In this document: in pieces, positions 8,000-18,619 of the stretch | Layout: every line of letters begins with the position of its first letter | Numbering within the stretch: the stretch's first letter is position 1 | Source: Comamonadaceae bacterium | Lineage (GTDB): Bacteria; Pseudomonadota; Gammaproteobacteria; Burkholderiales; Burkholderiaceae_C | Assembly (NCBI GenBank): GCA_947457975.1 | Contig: CANGYC010000011.1 | Coordinates: forward strand, 1 to 19,903 | DNA: 19,903 nucleotides | Direction: 5' to 3' | The notes under the pieces: generated by a model | What the model was told of the DNA's origin: nothing | Databases searched by the model: none | What the model saw: the letters and a program-made list of their open reading frames with translations, nothing else | Position numbers and translations under genes: made by a program

Positions 8000-8539
8000 A
8001 TGTTGACCGCTGACCAAGTGATGGCCTCCCAAAAAGCAAGCCTCGAAACCCTGTTTGGCCTGACCAACAAGGCTTTCGAAGGCGTGGAAAAGCTGGTGGA
8101 GCTGAACGTGCAAGCCTCCAAGGCTGCCCTGTCTGAGACCGCCAACCACAGCCAAGCTGTGATGAGCGTCAAAGACGCCCAAGAACTGCTGGCCCTGCAA
8201 GCTGGTCTGATGCAACCCCTGGCCGAGAAGACCGCTGCCTACAGCCGTCATCTGTATGACATCGCCAGCGGCACGACCGCCGAATTCACCAAGGCTTTCG
8301 AAGGCCACACCGCTGAGTTCCAGTCCAAATTCGTCAATCTGGTCGACAGCGCTGCCAAGAACGCCCCCGCAGGCTCCGAGACTGCTGTGGCCGTGATGAA
8401 GGGCGCCGTGGCTGCCGCCACCAACGCCTTCGAGTCCGTGCAAAAAGCCGTCAAGCAAGCCACTGACCTGGCCGAAGCCAACCTGAACGCCGTGAGCAAC
8501 ACCGCTGTCAGCGCCGCCAAGACCACCAGGAAGCGCTGA
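8000..8539 (+). CDS. phaP: Phasin family protein (PHA granule-associated)
   Basis: The 179-residue product is a phasin, a small amphipathic protein that coats polyhydroxyalkanoate granules and controls their number and size. Diagnostic sequence is [20 protein letters not shown], followed by [20 protein letters not shown] and a long Ala-rich helical region. The C-terminus is short and basic (TTRKR). The length is typical of Burkholderiales PhaP. The start at 8000 rather than 7994 is set by the spacing of GGAGA. The gene is monocistronic: it has its own promoter with two PhaR-like operators and a strong terminator at 8637-8665. Codon use is biased to CTG, GCC and AAG, as expected for an abundant protein. 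No PHA synthase or phaR gene lies in the window. Confidence 0.95.
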   Translation: MLTADQVMASQKASLETLFGLTNKAFEGVEKLVELNVQASKAALSETANHSQAVMSVKDAQELLALQAGLMQPLAEKTAAYSRHLYDIASGTTAEFTKAFEGHTAEFQSKFVNLVDSAAKNAPAGSETAVAVMKGAVAAATNAFESVQKAVKQATDLAEANLNAVSNTAVSAAKTTRKR

Positions 8540-8636
8540 GCCCGTCTGGCCAGACCGAAAGGCCTGGCCGACCTGGCTTTCATCGAGAAGATTGTCTCCT
8601 CGGGTCCCTCGGAAAGTGGTTTCAAGGACCCGTTAC

Positions 8637-8665
8637 AAGCCCGGCTTTTGAGCCGGGCTTTTTTT
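8637..8665 (+). terminator. Rho-independent terminator after the phasin gene
   Basis: A perfect ten-base-pair stem (8637-8646 with 8651-8660, AAGCCCGGCT arm) has a four-base loop TTTG and a run of seven T (8659-8665). A second hairpin with a GAAA loop lies upstream at 8548-8569, directly after the stop codon, but has no T run. The patatin gene on the other strand ends 29 bases beyond, though the minus-strand T run is poor. Confidence 0.9.
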
Positions 8666-8693
8666 CGCCCAACGCTGTCGCCGTGTCGAATGC

Positions 8694-9686
8694 TCAGGGC
8701 TTGACGGGGATCGCCAGGGCTTCAATGCGGGCACGCAAAGCGGGCAAGGCCGATTGCATGGCTGCTCGCCCTGACTCGATGGCCTTGTGGCGCGCCGAAA
8801 AGTCCGCGCTGCGCAGGCCCACCAGGGAGGGCCGGACCACCACGTCGGCATGCTTGAGCTCATGCTGGTTGATGCTCTTGCCCATGATGTTGAAGGTCTG
8901 CAACAGGATCTGAAAGGTGTCCCCTGCGGGCTGCCCTTCAGGCGCATCCGAAATGTCGATCGCTATCACCAGTTCGGCACCCATCTGCCGGGCGAACTGC
9001 ACAGGCACCGGCGCCACCAGACCACCATCGACATAGTCCCGGCCACTGATGCGCACGGGCTGGAAGACCGCCGGAACCGCACTGGAGGCGCGCACCGCAG
9101 TGCCCGTGTCACCCCGCCTGAACAGCACGGGCTGGCCGTTGCCCAGGTCGGTGGCGACCACCCCAAAAGGAATGCGCATGTCTTCAATCAGGCGGCTGCC
9201 CACGGCCTCATTCACATAACGGGCCAGCGCCTCGCCTCGGAACACGCCGCGGTTGACGATGGGCACCATCCAGTCGGCCAGGGCCACCTCCTCGATCTGC
9301 AGGGCCGCCTGCTGCAACTGCAGGCCGGTTTTCCCGCTGGCATACAGGGCGCCCACCACGCTGCCGGCCGAGGTGCCCACCACCAGCGCAGGACGCAGTC
9401 CGGCCTCTTCCAGCACCGAAATCACACCCACATGGGCAAAACCCTTGGCCGCTCCGCCACCCAGCGCCAGGCCGATGCGCGGCGGGCGTTTAGGTACGGG
9501 GGCGACCACGGGGGCGGCCACGGGCTCGACCACGGGGGCGGCCGGTGGCGCTGTGGCAGCGGGGATCGGTTCGGCGACACGGGGCGCGCTCGTGCAAGCA
9601 GAAAGAAGGGCGACCGCGAGCAGGCCGCTCACCAGGATAAAGCGATTGAGAATAATTCGCGTTTGTATTAGACTGGGCACAACCAT
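8694..9686 (-). CDS. Patatin-like phospholipase lipoprotein
   Basis: From ATG 9686 the product has 330 residues. Its lipoprotein signal has basic residues at 10 and 15, a hydrophobic core and the lipobox LLSAC with Cys31. A Pro/Ala/Val-rich linker (about 35-75) leads to a patatin domain. That domain has the oxyanion-hole motif GGGAAKGFAHVG, the serine elbow GTSAG and the DGG of the Ser-Asp dyad in DYVDGGL. Patatins are serine acyl hydrolases, usually phospholipase A-like, and this one should be membrane-anchored. The reading frame stays open upstream to 9824, but that part overlaps the opposite iron-binding gene and lacks signal-peptide character. No convincing ribosome site precedes 9686, so the start is moderately sure. 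The Fur-like site lies within its first codons. Confidence 0.92.
   Translation of the reverse strand: MVVPSLIQTRIILNRFILVSGLLAVALLSACTSAPRVAEPIPAATAPPAAPVVEPVAAPVVAPVPKRPPRIGLALGGGAAKGFAHVGVISVLEEAGLRPALVVGTSAGSVVGALYASGKTGLQLQQAALQIEEVALADWMVPIVNRGVFRGEALARYVNEAVGSRLIEDMRIPFGVVATDLGNGQPVLFRRGDTGTAVRASSAVPAVFQPVRISGRDYVDGGLVAPVPVQFARQMGAELVIAIDISDAPEGQPAGDTFQILLQTFNIMGKSINQHELKHADVVVRPSLVGLRSADFSARHKAIESGRAAMQSALPALRARIEALAIPVKP
9646..9674 (+). promoter_or_regulatory. Probable promoter of the iron-binding protein gene
   Basis: TTGAGA (9646-9651) and TAGACT (9669-9674) are spaced by 17 bases and match consensus at 5 of 6 and 4 of 6 positions. Initiation would fall near 9681, giving a leader of about 27 bases. 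The -35 box and spacer coincide with the Fur-like site. Confidence 0.45.
9647..9661. promoter_or_regulatory. Fur-box-like operator
   Basis: TGAGAATAATTCGCG fits the 7-1-7 Fur model (TGATAAT-N-ATTATCA) at 10 of the 14 defined positions. It overlaps the proposed -35/spacer region, which is how Fur represses. The flanking plus-strand gene encodes a ferric-iron-binding protein, the expected kind of target. The site also lies in the 5' coding part of the divergent patatin gene. Confidence 0.6.
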
Positions 9687-9707
9687 CCACTTTGAAACCG
9701 GATCACC

Positions 9708-10766
9708 ATGAACACCATCAAGAAAACAAGCTGGCGGAGCGGCCTGTTGGGCCTTGTGTGGCTGGCCTTGTGTGGTTCGGCCGTGGCCCAAGAACAGGTG
9801 CTCAGGCTCTATTCTGCCCGGCATTACCAGACGGATGAGGCGCTGTACAGCAACTTCACCAAGGCCACGGGCATCAGGATCACCCGCGTGGATGCCGACG
9901 ACGCCGGCATCTTGGCGCGCCTCAAAGCTGAAGGCGCGGCATCACCTGCGGATGTCATCCTCCTGGTGGACGCTGCCCGCCTGGGTAAGGGCGAGGCCGA
10001 TGGCCTGTTCCGGCCCATCAAGTCCGCTGTGATTGAAGCGGCCATACCGGCCACGCTGCGCGCCAAGGCTGGCCCGGAAGGCACGGCCTGGTTCGGTCTG
10101 TCGACCCGCGCCCGCGTGGTGGTCTACGACAAGCTGAAGGTGAAAAAAGACGACGTGGACACCTACGAGGAACTGGCTGAGCCCAAAAATAAGGGCTTGC
10201 TGTGCACCCGATCGGGCTCGCATCCCTACAACCTGTCACTGTTCGGCTCCATGATGGAGCACCTGGGCGAGGCGCGCACCGAGTCCTGGCTCAAGGGCCT
10301 AGTGAGCAACATGGCGCGCGACCCAAAGGGCGGCGACACCGATCAGATTAAGGCGGTGGCCAGCGGCGAGTGCGGCATTGCACTGTCGAACACCTACTAC
10401 ATCGCGCGCCTGATGAGGTCGAACTCGGCTGAAGACAAGGCTGTCATTGAGCGGGTCGGCGTGGTCTTCCCCAACCAGCTCAGCTGGGGCACGCACCTGA
10501 ACATCGCCGGCGCCGCCGTGGCACGCCATGCCAAGAACGTACCGGCGGCCGTGAAGTTCCTGGAATACCTGGCCAGCCCCGAGGCACAGAACTACTTCGC
10601 CAATGGCAACAACGAGTGGCCCGCCGTGCCCTCCGTGAAGGTGAGCAATCCGGCCTTGCAGGCCATGAGCGGTGGCCACTTCAAGGCCGAGACCGTGCCG
10701 GTGGCCAGCGTGGCTGCCCACCAGGCCAGAGTGCAGCAACTGCTGGACCGCGTGGGCTACAAGTAA
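9708..10766 (+). CDS. Ferric iron ABC transporter substrate-binding protein, FbpA/FutA type
   Basis: The 352-residue product begins with a classical signal peptide (KK at 5-6, hydrophobic core, cleavage after AVA27) and should be periplasmic. It matches the class of Fe3+-binding proteins represented by FbpA/FutA. LYSARHYQTDEALYSNF near the mature N-terminus supplies candidate tyrosine ligands. SNTYYIARL carries adjacent Tyr230 and Tyr231, the paired iron-ligating tyrosines of the family. The C-terminus (FLEYLASPEAQNYFANGNNEWP) is also typical. A Fur-box-like site upstream supports iron repression. The gene is followed at once by a terminator, so the permease and ATPase partners (FbpB, FbpC) must be encoded elsewhere. 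Iron is the best guess, and other metals or anions of this fold are less likely. Confidence 0.92.
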   Translation: MNTIKKTSWRSGLLGLVWLALCGSAVAQEQVLRLYSARHYQTDEALYSNFTKATGIRITRVDADDAGILARLKAEGAASPADVILLVDAARLGKGEADGLFRPIKSAVIEAAIPATLRAKAGPEGTAWFGLSTRARVVVYDKLKVKKDDVDTYEELAEPKNKGLLCTRSGSHPYNLSLFGSMMEHLGEARTESWLKGLVSNMARDPKGGDTDQIKAVASGECGIALSNTYYIARLMRSNSAEDKAVIERVGVVFPNQLSWGTHLNIAGAAVARHAKNVPAAVKFLEYLASPEAQNYFANGNNEWPAVPSVKVSNPALQAMSGGHFKAETVPVASVAAHQARVQQLLDRVGYK

Positions 10767-10800
10767 GCGGCAAGCGGCGGGGCTCAGCCCCCTCTTGTCC

Positions 10801-10832
10801 AGCCCGGTCAGCGCAACGCTACCGGGCTTTTT
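10801..10832 (+). terminator. Rho-independent terminator after the iron-binding protein gene
   Basis: Arms AGCCCGGT (10801-10808) and ACCGGGCT (10821-10828) pair perfectly. The inner AGCG/CGCT continue the stem past a one-base bulge to a three-base loop, and five T (10828-10832) follow. Confidence 0.85.
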
Positions 10833-10848
10833 CACGCCCGCTCGGTGG

Positions 10849-10861
10849 GGTGATAATCACC
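10849..10861. promoter_or_regulatory. Perfect 13-base palindrome containing a -10-like GATAAT
   Basis: GGTGATAATCACC is a perfect dyad around a central A. It includes GATAAT (10852-10857), which matches the -10 consensus at 5 of 6 positions, though the expected -35 position falls in the T run of the preceding terminator. It could be a promoter element, an operator, or both. Confidence 0.35.
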
Positions 10862-10867
10862 AAAGAG

Positions 10868-10883
10868 TTGACGTGAACGTAAG
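10868..10883. promoter_or_regulatory. LiuR-like (MerR family) operator candidate
   Basis: TTGACGTGAACGTAAG is an imperfect palindrome with ACGT in both halves. It resembles sites described for LiuR, the MerR-type regulator of leucine/isoleucine and fatty-acid degradation genes in proteobacteria. TTGACG could also serve as a -35. An overlapping longer dyad, GTTGAC (10867-10872) with GTCAAC (10884-10889), is present. The downstream gene is of the kind LiuR controls. Confidence 0.4.
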
Positions 10884-10934
10884 GTCAACCACCCTCTCCT
10901 CCCCTCTCACGCATACACAAAAAGGATCGATTCC

Positions 10935-11693
10935 ATGGACATCGCAGGCAAGGTTTTCATCGTCACGGGCGGCGCCTCCGGGCTGGGCGAAGGCACGGCA
11001 CGCATGCTCTCTAGCCTCGGTGGCCAGGTCGTGATCGCCGACATGCAGGAGGAAAAAGGGCAAGCCATTGCCAAGGAACTCGGCGGCGCCTTTCTGAAGT
11101 GTGACGTGAGCCAAGAGGCCGACGCCCAAGCCGTGGTGGCCAAGGCTGTGTCGCTGGGCAAGTTCATGGGCCTGGTCAACTGCGCCGGCATCGCTCCCGC
11201 CGAGAAGACCGTGGGCAAGAACGGTGCGCATTCTCTGTCCGTGTTCGCCAAGGTGATCCAGGTCAACCTCGTGGGCACCTTCAACATGATCCGTTTGGCC
11301 GCTGAAGCCATGAGCAAGAACGAGCCCGAGGCCACCGGCGAGCGTGGCGCCATCATCAACACCGCCTCCGTGGCCGCCTACGACGGCCAGATGGGCCAGG
11401 CCGCCTACAGCGCCTCCAAGGGCGGTGTGGTGGGGATGACCCTGCCGATCGCCCGAGACCTCGCGCGCAACGGCATCCGCGTGATGACCATCGCCCCCGG
11501 CATCTTCGGCACGCCCATGATGTTCGGCATGCCCCAGGAGGTGCAGGACTCCCTGGCCGCCGCCGTGCCCTTCCCCTCGCGCCTGGGCACACCGCAGGAC
11601 TACGCCAAGCTGGCCCGCCACATCTTCGAGAACGACATGCTCAACGGCGAGGTGATCCGCCTGGACGGCGCCATCCGCCTGGCACCCCGCTAA
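10935..11693 (+). CDS. Short-chain dehydrogenase, type II 3-hydroxyacyl-CoA dehydrogenase
   Basis: This is a 252-residue classical SDR with the NAD-binding TGGASGLG at 11-18 and the NCAGIAP motif. The catalytic triad is Ser145, Tyr158 and Lys162 (YSASK). The overall pattern ([51 protein letters not shown]) is that of human HSD17B10-like enzymes. In bacteria these oxidise 3-hydroxyacyl-CoA or 2-methyl-3-hydroxybutyryl-CoA in isoleucine or fatty-acid breakdown, as IvdG does. It is cytoplasmic and probably tetrameric. AAGGA (10922-10926) eight bases before the ATG supports the start. It is flanked by terminators and so is monocistronic. The specific acyl-CoA substrate is inferred, not shown. Confidence 0.94.
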   Translation: MDIAGKVFIVTGGASGLGEGTARMLSSLGGQVVIADMQEEKGQAIAKELGGAFLKCDVSQEADAQAVVAKAVSLGKFMGLVNCAGIAPAEKTVGKNGAHSLSVFAKVIQVNLVGTFNMIRLAAEAMSKNEPEATGERGAIINTASVAAYDGQMGQAAYSASKGGVVGMTLPIARDLARNGIRVMTIAPGIFGTPMMFGMPQEVQDSLAAAVPFPSRLGTPQDYAKLARHIFENDMLNGEVIRLDGAIRLAPR

Positions 11694-11719
11694 AGCCCCA
11701 GGGCGGGCTTTGACTGATC

Positions 11720-11741
11720 GACAGGCCCTGTGGGGCCTGTC
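11720..11741 (+). terminator. Hairpin after the dehydrogenase gene, possible terminator
   Basis: GACAGGCCC (11720-11728) pairs fully with GGGCCTGTC (11733-11741) across a four-base loop. It lies 26 bases after the stop codon. Only a broken T stretch (CTCGTTT) follows, so it may be an inefficient terminator. Confidence 0.5.
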
Positions 11742-11777
11742 CTCGTTTGAAGCCCGGCCAGCCTGTGCCCCCCGCTC

Positions 11778-13571
11778 ATGAAGCCTGTCCTGCGCCTGTC
11801 CACCCTGCTGCTGTTGGCCGGATGCGCCGTGCCCACGCGCGCCCTCCCACCGGTGGAAGTGCAGCCCGAGGCAGCCAGTGGCTACCAGCTCAGAACGGGC
11901 GGATTGCTGGCGCGCCAGGCGGTCGTCGCCGCCCATCCCTTGGCGGCCGAAGCGGGCCTACAGATGCTGCGAGCCGGCGGCTCGGCCCTGGACGCCGCCA
12001 TTGCCGCCCAGATGGTGCTGGGGCTGGTGGAGCCGCAATCCAGCGGCATCGGTGGCGGGGCTTTCCTGCTGCATGCGCAGGGTTCCCGTGTTCAGGCCTT
12101 CGACGGGCGGGAAACCGCCCCAGTCCGGGCCCGGCCCGAGGCCTTCCTGGACACGCAAGGCCGGCCCATGGCGTTTTCCGAGGCCGTGCTGAGCGGCCAG
12201 GCCGTCGGCGTGCCGGGCGCGGTGCGCATGCTCGAGGCGGCACATCGCCAGCATGGCCGGCTGCCCTGGGCCCGCCTGCTGGCGCCGGCCATTGCCCTGG
12301 CCGACGCAGGCTATCCGGTCAGCCACCGGCTGCACACCTTGCTTCAAGCCGACCCGCACCTGCGCATAGACCCCGTGGCCCGCGGTTTCTTCTACACCCC
12401 CGAAGGACAGGCCTGGCCCGTAGGCCATGTGCTGCGCAACCCCGAATATGCGCAAGTGCTCAGGCGCATTGCGCAGGACGGCAGCCGCGCCTTGCATGAA
12501 GGACAAGTGGCCCAGGCCATGGTCGAGCGCGCCGCCCGCCCACCTCAGCCGGGCGCCCTCAGCCTGGACGACCTGCGCCAGTACCAGCCCCGGGAACGCG
12601 CAGCCCTGTGCGTGGATCACCAGGCAGCTGGGCAGGCCTGGCGGCTGTGCGGCTTTCCACCGCCGTCTTCCGGGCACATCGCCGTGGCGCAGATCCTGGG
12701 TCTGCTGCGCCAGACGCAGGCGCAAGGCTCGGAACAAGAGGCCGGCTTACCCAGCGCCGACTGGCTGCATCGCTTCTCGGAGGCATCGCGTCTGGCCATG
12801 GCCGACCGCGCACAGTACGTGGCCGACCCCGACTTCGTAGCGCCGCCCGGCGGGGATTGGCAAAGCCTGGTGGCCCCGGACTACCTGCGCGAGCGCAGCA
12901 GACTCATCGGCCCTCGAGCGCTCCAGGAGGTGATGCCGGGCCATCCGGGCGCACAGCGCTCGGCCTTCGCTCCCATGCCCACTCAGCCGGAGTTTGGTAC
13001 CAGCCACATCAGCGTGATCGATGCGCAGGGCCGCGCTGTGGCCCTGACTTCCAGCATCGAGTCGGCCTTTGGCGGCCGCCGCATGGTCACCACCGACGCC
13101 TCGCGGCCAGGCGGCTTTTTGCTGAACAACCAACTCACCGACTTCAGCCTGACGCCTGCAGATGCCCTGGGTCGGCCGGTGGCCAATCGGCTCGAGCCGG
13201 GCAAGCGGCCGCGCTCGTCCATGTCGCCCACGCTGGTGATGGACGCGGCCAGCGGACAGCCAGTGATGAGCCTGGGCAGTGCGGGAGGCGCCTACATCAT
13301 TGCGTACACGGCCAAAGCCCTGTGGGCGACCCTGCACTGGGGCCTGCCCGCCCGAGAGGCGCTGGACCTGCCGAACCTTGGCCAGCTGGGTACGGGCCTG
13401 CGGCTCGAAGCCGGGCGCTTTCCCGCCGCCATCCTGGAGGCGCTGCGCAGCCGGGGCACCGAGGCCAGTTTCCTGCCCCTGACCAGCGGAACCCAATTGC
13501 TCCAGCGCTCCCCGGCCGGGTGGACGGGGGCCGCGGACCCCCGCCGCGAAGGCCAGGTGCTCGGCGACTGA
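11778..13571 (+). CDS. ggt: Gamma-glutamyltransferase, lipoprotein form
   Basis: The 597-residue product is a gamma-glutamyltranspeptidase, an Ntn-hydrolase that cleaves itself into large and small subunits and hydrolyses or transfers the gamma-glutamyl group of glutathione. The N-terminus is a lipoprotein signal with lipobox LLAGC and Cys16, so it is probably membrane-tethered in the periplasm. The large subunit begins with VVAAHPLAAEAGLQMLRAGG and contains SSGIGGGAFLL and FDGRETAP. The self-cleavage site is in GTSHISVID. Thr408 should become the nucleophile, and the next residue is Ser rather than the common Thr. SSIESAFGG, RPRSSMSPT and SLGSAGGAYII complete the substrate and oxyanion sites. 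No good ribosome site precedes ATG 11778. DnaG follows after 53 bases. Confidence 0.95.
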   Translation: MKPVLRLSTLLLLAGCAVPTRALPPVEVQPEAASGYQLRTGGLLARQAVVAAHPLAAEAGLQMLRAGGSALDAAIAAQMVLGLVEPQSSGIGGGAFLLHAQGSRVQAFDGRETAPVRARPEAFLDTQGRPMAFSEAVLSGQAVGVPGAVRMLEAAHRQHGRLPWARLLAPAIALADAGYPVSHRLHTLLQADPHLRIDPVARGFFYTPEGQAWPVGHVLRNPEYAQVLRRIAQDGSRALHEGQVAQAMVERAARPPQPGALSLDDLRQYQPRERAALCVDHQAAGQAWRLCGFPPPSSGHIAVAQILGLLRQTQAQGSEQEAGLPSADWLHRFSEASRLAMADRAQYVADPDFVAPPGGDWQSLVAPDYLRERSRLIGPRALQEVMPGHPGAQRSAFAPMPTQPEFGTSHISVIDAQGRAVALTSSIESAFGGRRMVTTDASRPGGFLLNNQLTDFSLTPADALGRPVANRLEPGKRPRSSMSPTLVMDAASGQPVMSLGSAGGAYIIAYTAKALWATLHWGLPAREALDLPNLGQLGTGLRLEAGRFPAAILEALRSRGTEASFLPLTSGTQLLQRSPAGWTGAADPRREGQVLGD

Positions 13572-13598
13572 GCCCGCCCGGCCAGAAACACCGGCTCC

Positions 13599-13604
13599 TA
13601 CAAT
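13599..13604 (+). promoter_or_regulatory. Possible -10 element before dnaG
   Basis: TACAAT matches the -10 consensus at 5 of 6 positions and would start transcription near 13611, about 14 bases before the dnaG ATG. No acceptable -35 hexamer is seen at 16-18 bases, so this may be weak or accidental. Confidence 0.3.
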
Positions 13605-13624
13605 GGCCTTCACTTCCCGCAGCC

Positions 13625-15532
13625 ATGGCCATCCCCCAATCTTTCATTCAGGAACTCCTGGCCCGCGCGGACATCGTGGACATCGTGGGCCGCCATGTGC
13701 AGCTCAAGAAGGGCGGCGCCAATTTCTCAGGCCTGTGCCCCTTCCACAGTGAAAAGTCGCCCTCCTTCACGGTGAGCCCGTCCAAGCAGTTCTACCACTG
13801 CTTCGGCTGCGGCAAAAACGGCAACGCCATCGGCTTCCTGATGGAGCACCTGGGCATGAACTTCGTCGAGGCCATCAAGGACCTGGCGCAGCAGTACGGC
13901 CTGCAGGTGCCCGAAGAAGACATTCCCCCGGCCGAACGCGCACGCCAGGCCAAGGCCCGCGAGCAGCAGGCCACGCTCACCAGCGTGCTGGAAAAAGCGG
14001 CTCAGGCCTATGCCAAGCAGCTCAAGAGCTCCCCCAAAGCCGTGGCCTATTTCAAGGGCCGCGGCGTGTCAGGCCAGATCGCCAAGCAATTTGGCCTGGG
14101 CTACGCCCCCGAGGGCTGGCGGGCTCTGGCCAGTGTCTTCCCCGACTACGCCGATCCGCTCTTGGTGGACAGCGGCCTGGTCATCAGCTCGGAGGCCGAG
14201 GAAGGCCAGCCCGAGGGCGAGGGCAAGCGCTACGACCGTTTCCGCGACCGCGTGATGTTCCCTATCCGCAGCGTGAAGGGGGAATGCATCGGTTTTGGCG
14301 GCCGGGTGCTGGGCGATGAGAAGCCCAAGTACTTGAACTCGCCCGAGACCCCCGTCTTCAGCAAAGGCCGCGAACTCTACGGCCTTTTCGAGGCTCGGGG
14401 CGCGCTGCGCGAGCACGGCTACGCGCTGGTGACCGAAGGCTACATGGACGTGGTGGCCCTGGCCCAGCTGGGTTTTGCCAATGCGGTGGCCACGCTGGGC
14501 ACGGCCTGCACCAGTGAGCATGTGCAAAAGCTTTTTCGCTTCACCGAGGCGGTGGTGTTCAGCTTCGATGGCGATGCCGCCGGGCGGCGCGCCGCGCGCA
14601 AGGCGCTGGATGCGGCCATCCCGTTTGCCACCGACACCCGCTCGGTCAAGTTCCTGTTTTTGCCGGCCGAGCATGACCCGGACAGCTTCATCCGCGAACA
14701 CGGGCAAGAGGCCTTCGGCCAGGCGGTGGGCCAGGCGGTGCCGCTCAGCCGATTTCTCATCGAGTCCGCCAGCGAGGCTTGCGACATGGGCAGCGCCGAA
14801 GGCCGCGCCCGCATGGCCAGCCAGGCACGCGGGCTGTGGAGCCCTCTGCCAGACGGTGCGCTCAAGCGCCAGCTGCTGGCCGAGATCGCCGAGCTGGTGC
14901 AGATCGACAGCCGCGAGCTGCTGCAGATCTGGCAACCGGTCCGCCCCGAAGGCCGCGCCGGCCGCCGCCCGCCCCGCCCGGCGCCCGACAGCGCCCTTCC
15001 GCCGGCCGAGCCGGGCTGGGAAGACATGCCTGCGCCAGAGGCCTGGCAGACCGATCAGAACGAGCCCGGCGCATACCGCACACCCATGGCCTCCACCCGG
15101 CGCATCAGCCGTGTCCCCGGACGCCTGTTGCCGGCCGGCCGGGAAGACCGGGTGCTGCGCATGATGCTCACCGAGCCGCAGCTCTGGGACAGGCTGAGCC
15201 CGCAGGAGCACAGCCTGCTGTGCGGCCTGCCACAGCCGCATGGACCGCTGTTTGCCTGGCTGGAGACGCAGTTGCATGAACATGGCGCACGGCCCTGGGC
15301 CGCGCTGCGTGAAGGCCTGCGGGGCCATGCACAGGAGAGCTATGCGGTGCAACAGGTGGAGCAGATTCCCGAAGGGATCGAACCCGACTGGGAGGAGACC
15401 CGGCCCATCATCGATGAGCTGATCAGGCGGGCCCGGCAGCAGGAGATGGAGTCGCTGGCCGCGCGCGCCGCCACCGACCCGCAGGCACTGGCCCGCTTCA
15501 AGGAACTGGCGGCCCTGCCCAAGGTCCGCTGA
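13625..15532 (+). CDS. dnaG: DNA primase
   Basis: DnaG makes the RNA primers for chromosomal replication and works with the DnaB helicase. The 635-residue product has the N-terminal zinc-binding domain with ligands C38, H41, C59 and C62 (CPFH and CFGC). The catalytic core includes RYDRFRDRVMFPI. The TOPRIM centre has Glu271 in EGYMDV and Asp315 and Asp317 in FDGDAAGRRA. A Pro/Arg-rich linker (about 440-500) leads to the C-terminal helicase-binding domain. The frame is open far upstream (to 12608), but that part lies over ggt in another frame and has no primase character. ATG 13625 starts the conserved MAIPQSFIQELLARADIV. The rpsU that often precedes dnaG in proteobacteria is replaced here by ggt, while rpoD follows as usual. 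Confidence 0.97.
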   Translation: MAIPQSFIQELLARADIVDIVGRHVQLKKGGANFSGLCPFHSEKSPSFTVSPSKQFYHCFGCGKNGNAIGFLMEHLGMNFVEAIKDLAQQYGLQVPEEDIPPAERARQAKAREQQATLTSVLEKAAQAYAKQLKSSPKAVAYFKGRGVSGQIAKQFGLGYAPEGWRALASVFPDYADPLLVDSGLVISSEAEEGQPEGEGKRYDRFRDRVMFPIRSVKGECIGFGGRVLGDEKPKYLNSPETPVFSKGRELYGLFEARGALREHGYALVTEGYMDVVALAQLGFANAVATLGTACTSEHVQKLFRFTEAVVFSFDGDAAGRRAARKALDAAIPFATDTRSVKFLFLPAEHDPDSFIREHGQEAFGQAVGQAVPLSRFLIESASEACDMGSAEGRARMASQARGLWSPLPDGALKRQLLAEIAELVQIDSRELLQIWQPVRPEGRAGRRPPRPAPDSALPPAEPGWEDMPAPEAWQTDQNEPGAYRTPMASTRRISRVPGRLLPAGREDRVLRMMLTEPQLWDRLSPQEHSLLCGLPQPHGPLFAWLETQLHEHGARPWAALREGLRGHAQESYAVQQVEQIPEGIEPDWEETRPIIDELIRRARQQEMESLAARAATDPQALARFKELAALPKVR

Positions 15533-15565
15533 GGGGCTTGAGCCTCCCGCAAAAAATGTCAAGGG

Positions 15566-15571
15566 TATAAT
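15566..15571 (+). promoter_or_regulatory. Consensus -10 box of the rpoD promoter
   Basis: A perfect TATAAT lies 34 bases after the dnaG stop. No good -35 hexamer sits 16-18 bases upstream (TTGAGC at 15538 is 22 bases away), so activation or an A-rich upstream element (AAAAAA at 15551-15556) may help. Initiation would be near 15578. Confidence 0.5.
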
Positions 15572-15577
15572 CCAAAG

Positions 15578-15868
15578 CTCTTGACGGCAAGCGCGACAGC
15601 AGCACCTCCGGCACAGGCTCCCCCGCGAAACGGGGCCTTCGACGGTTTCAGAGCCACCCCTACCGCAAGGGCTGCACACCAAATGATCGCCCACCACTTG
15701 CCACGACACGTTGGTTGAGCTGTGCATTGCAGGACGACTTCCTGCAAGTCTTCTCGCCTGCGTTTTTTAAGTTGCATTCACGATCGCAATCCAGCGCAGC
15801 GCCTTGGCGCTGTCCATGCGTTCATGGCTGCCTGATCGCTGATCCGTTTCTGACCTTGGGGAACCCAC
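15578..15868 (+). other. Long structured 5' leader of rpoD
   Basis: The 336-base gap between dnaG and rpoD holds no credible gene. If transcription starts after the TATAAT, rpoD has a leader of about 290 bases. Four hairpins can be drawn: CCCCG/CGGGG with a CGAAA loop (15621-15635), TTGCAGGA/TCCTGCAA (15727-15747), CAGCGCC/GGCGCTG (15797-15812) and CCATG/CATGG (15814-15827). T6 at 15763-15768 lies 15 bases beyond the second hairpin. The GGGGA at 15858-15862 is the ribosome site. No known riboswitch class was recognised. Confidence 0.4.
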
Positions 15869-18535
<2,667 letters not shown>

Positions 18536-18619
18536 GCGCAGCGAGCAGATGGGCCAGGGACGTGACGACGCAGTCGTCTGCGGCCGCGCAGCGGGCGCAC
18601 CGCAGCTTGCGGCGCAGCC

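Noticed and set aside
10857..11936. A 359-codon minus-strand open frame opposite the dehydrogenase
   Set aside because: It is His/Gly/Ala-rich shadow sequence over a clear SDR gene and crosses a likely terminator.
12608..13624. Open frame that would extend dnaG upstream by about 339 codons
   Set aside because: It overlies ggt in a different frame, is Arg/Pro/Gly-rich low-information sequence, and the conserved primase N-terminus starts exactly at ATG 13625.
14069..15727. A 552-codon minus-strand open frame opposite dnaG and the gap
   Set aside because: It has no recognisable domain, a composition typical of antisense high-GC frames, and conflicts with dnaG.
15559..15777. A 72-codon minus-strand frame in the dnaG-rpoD gap
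   Set aside because: There is no ribosome site, no family resemblance, and it lies over structured leader sequence. It is kept only as a weak possibility.
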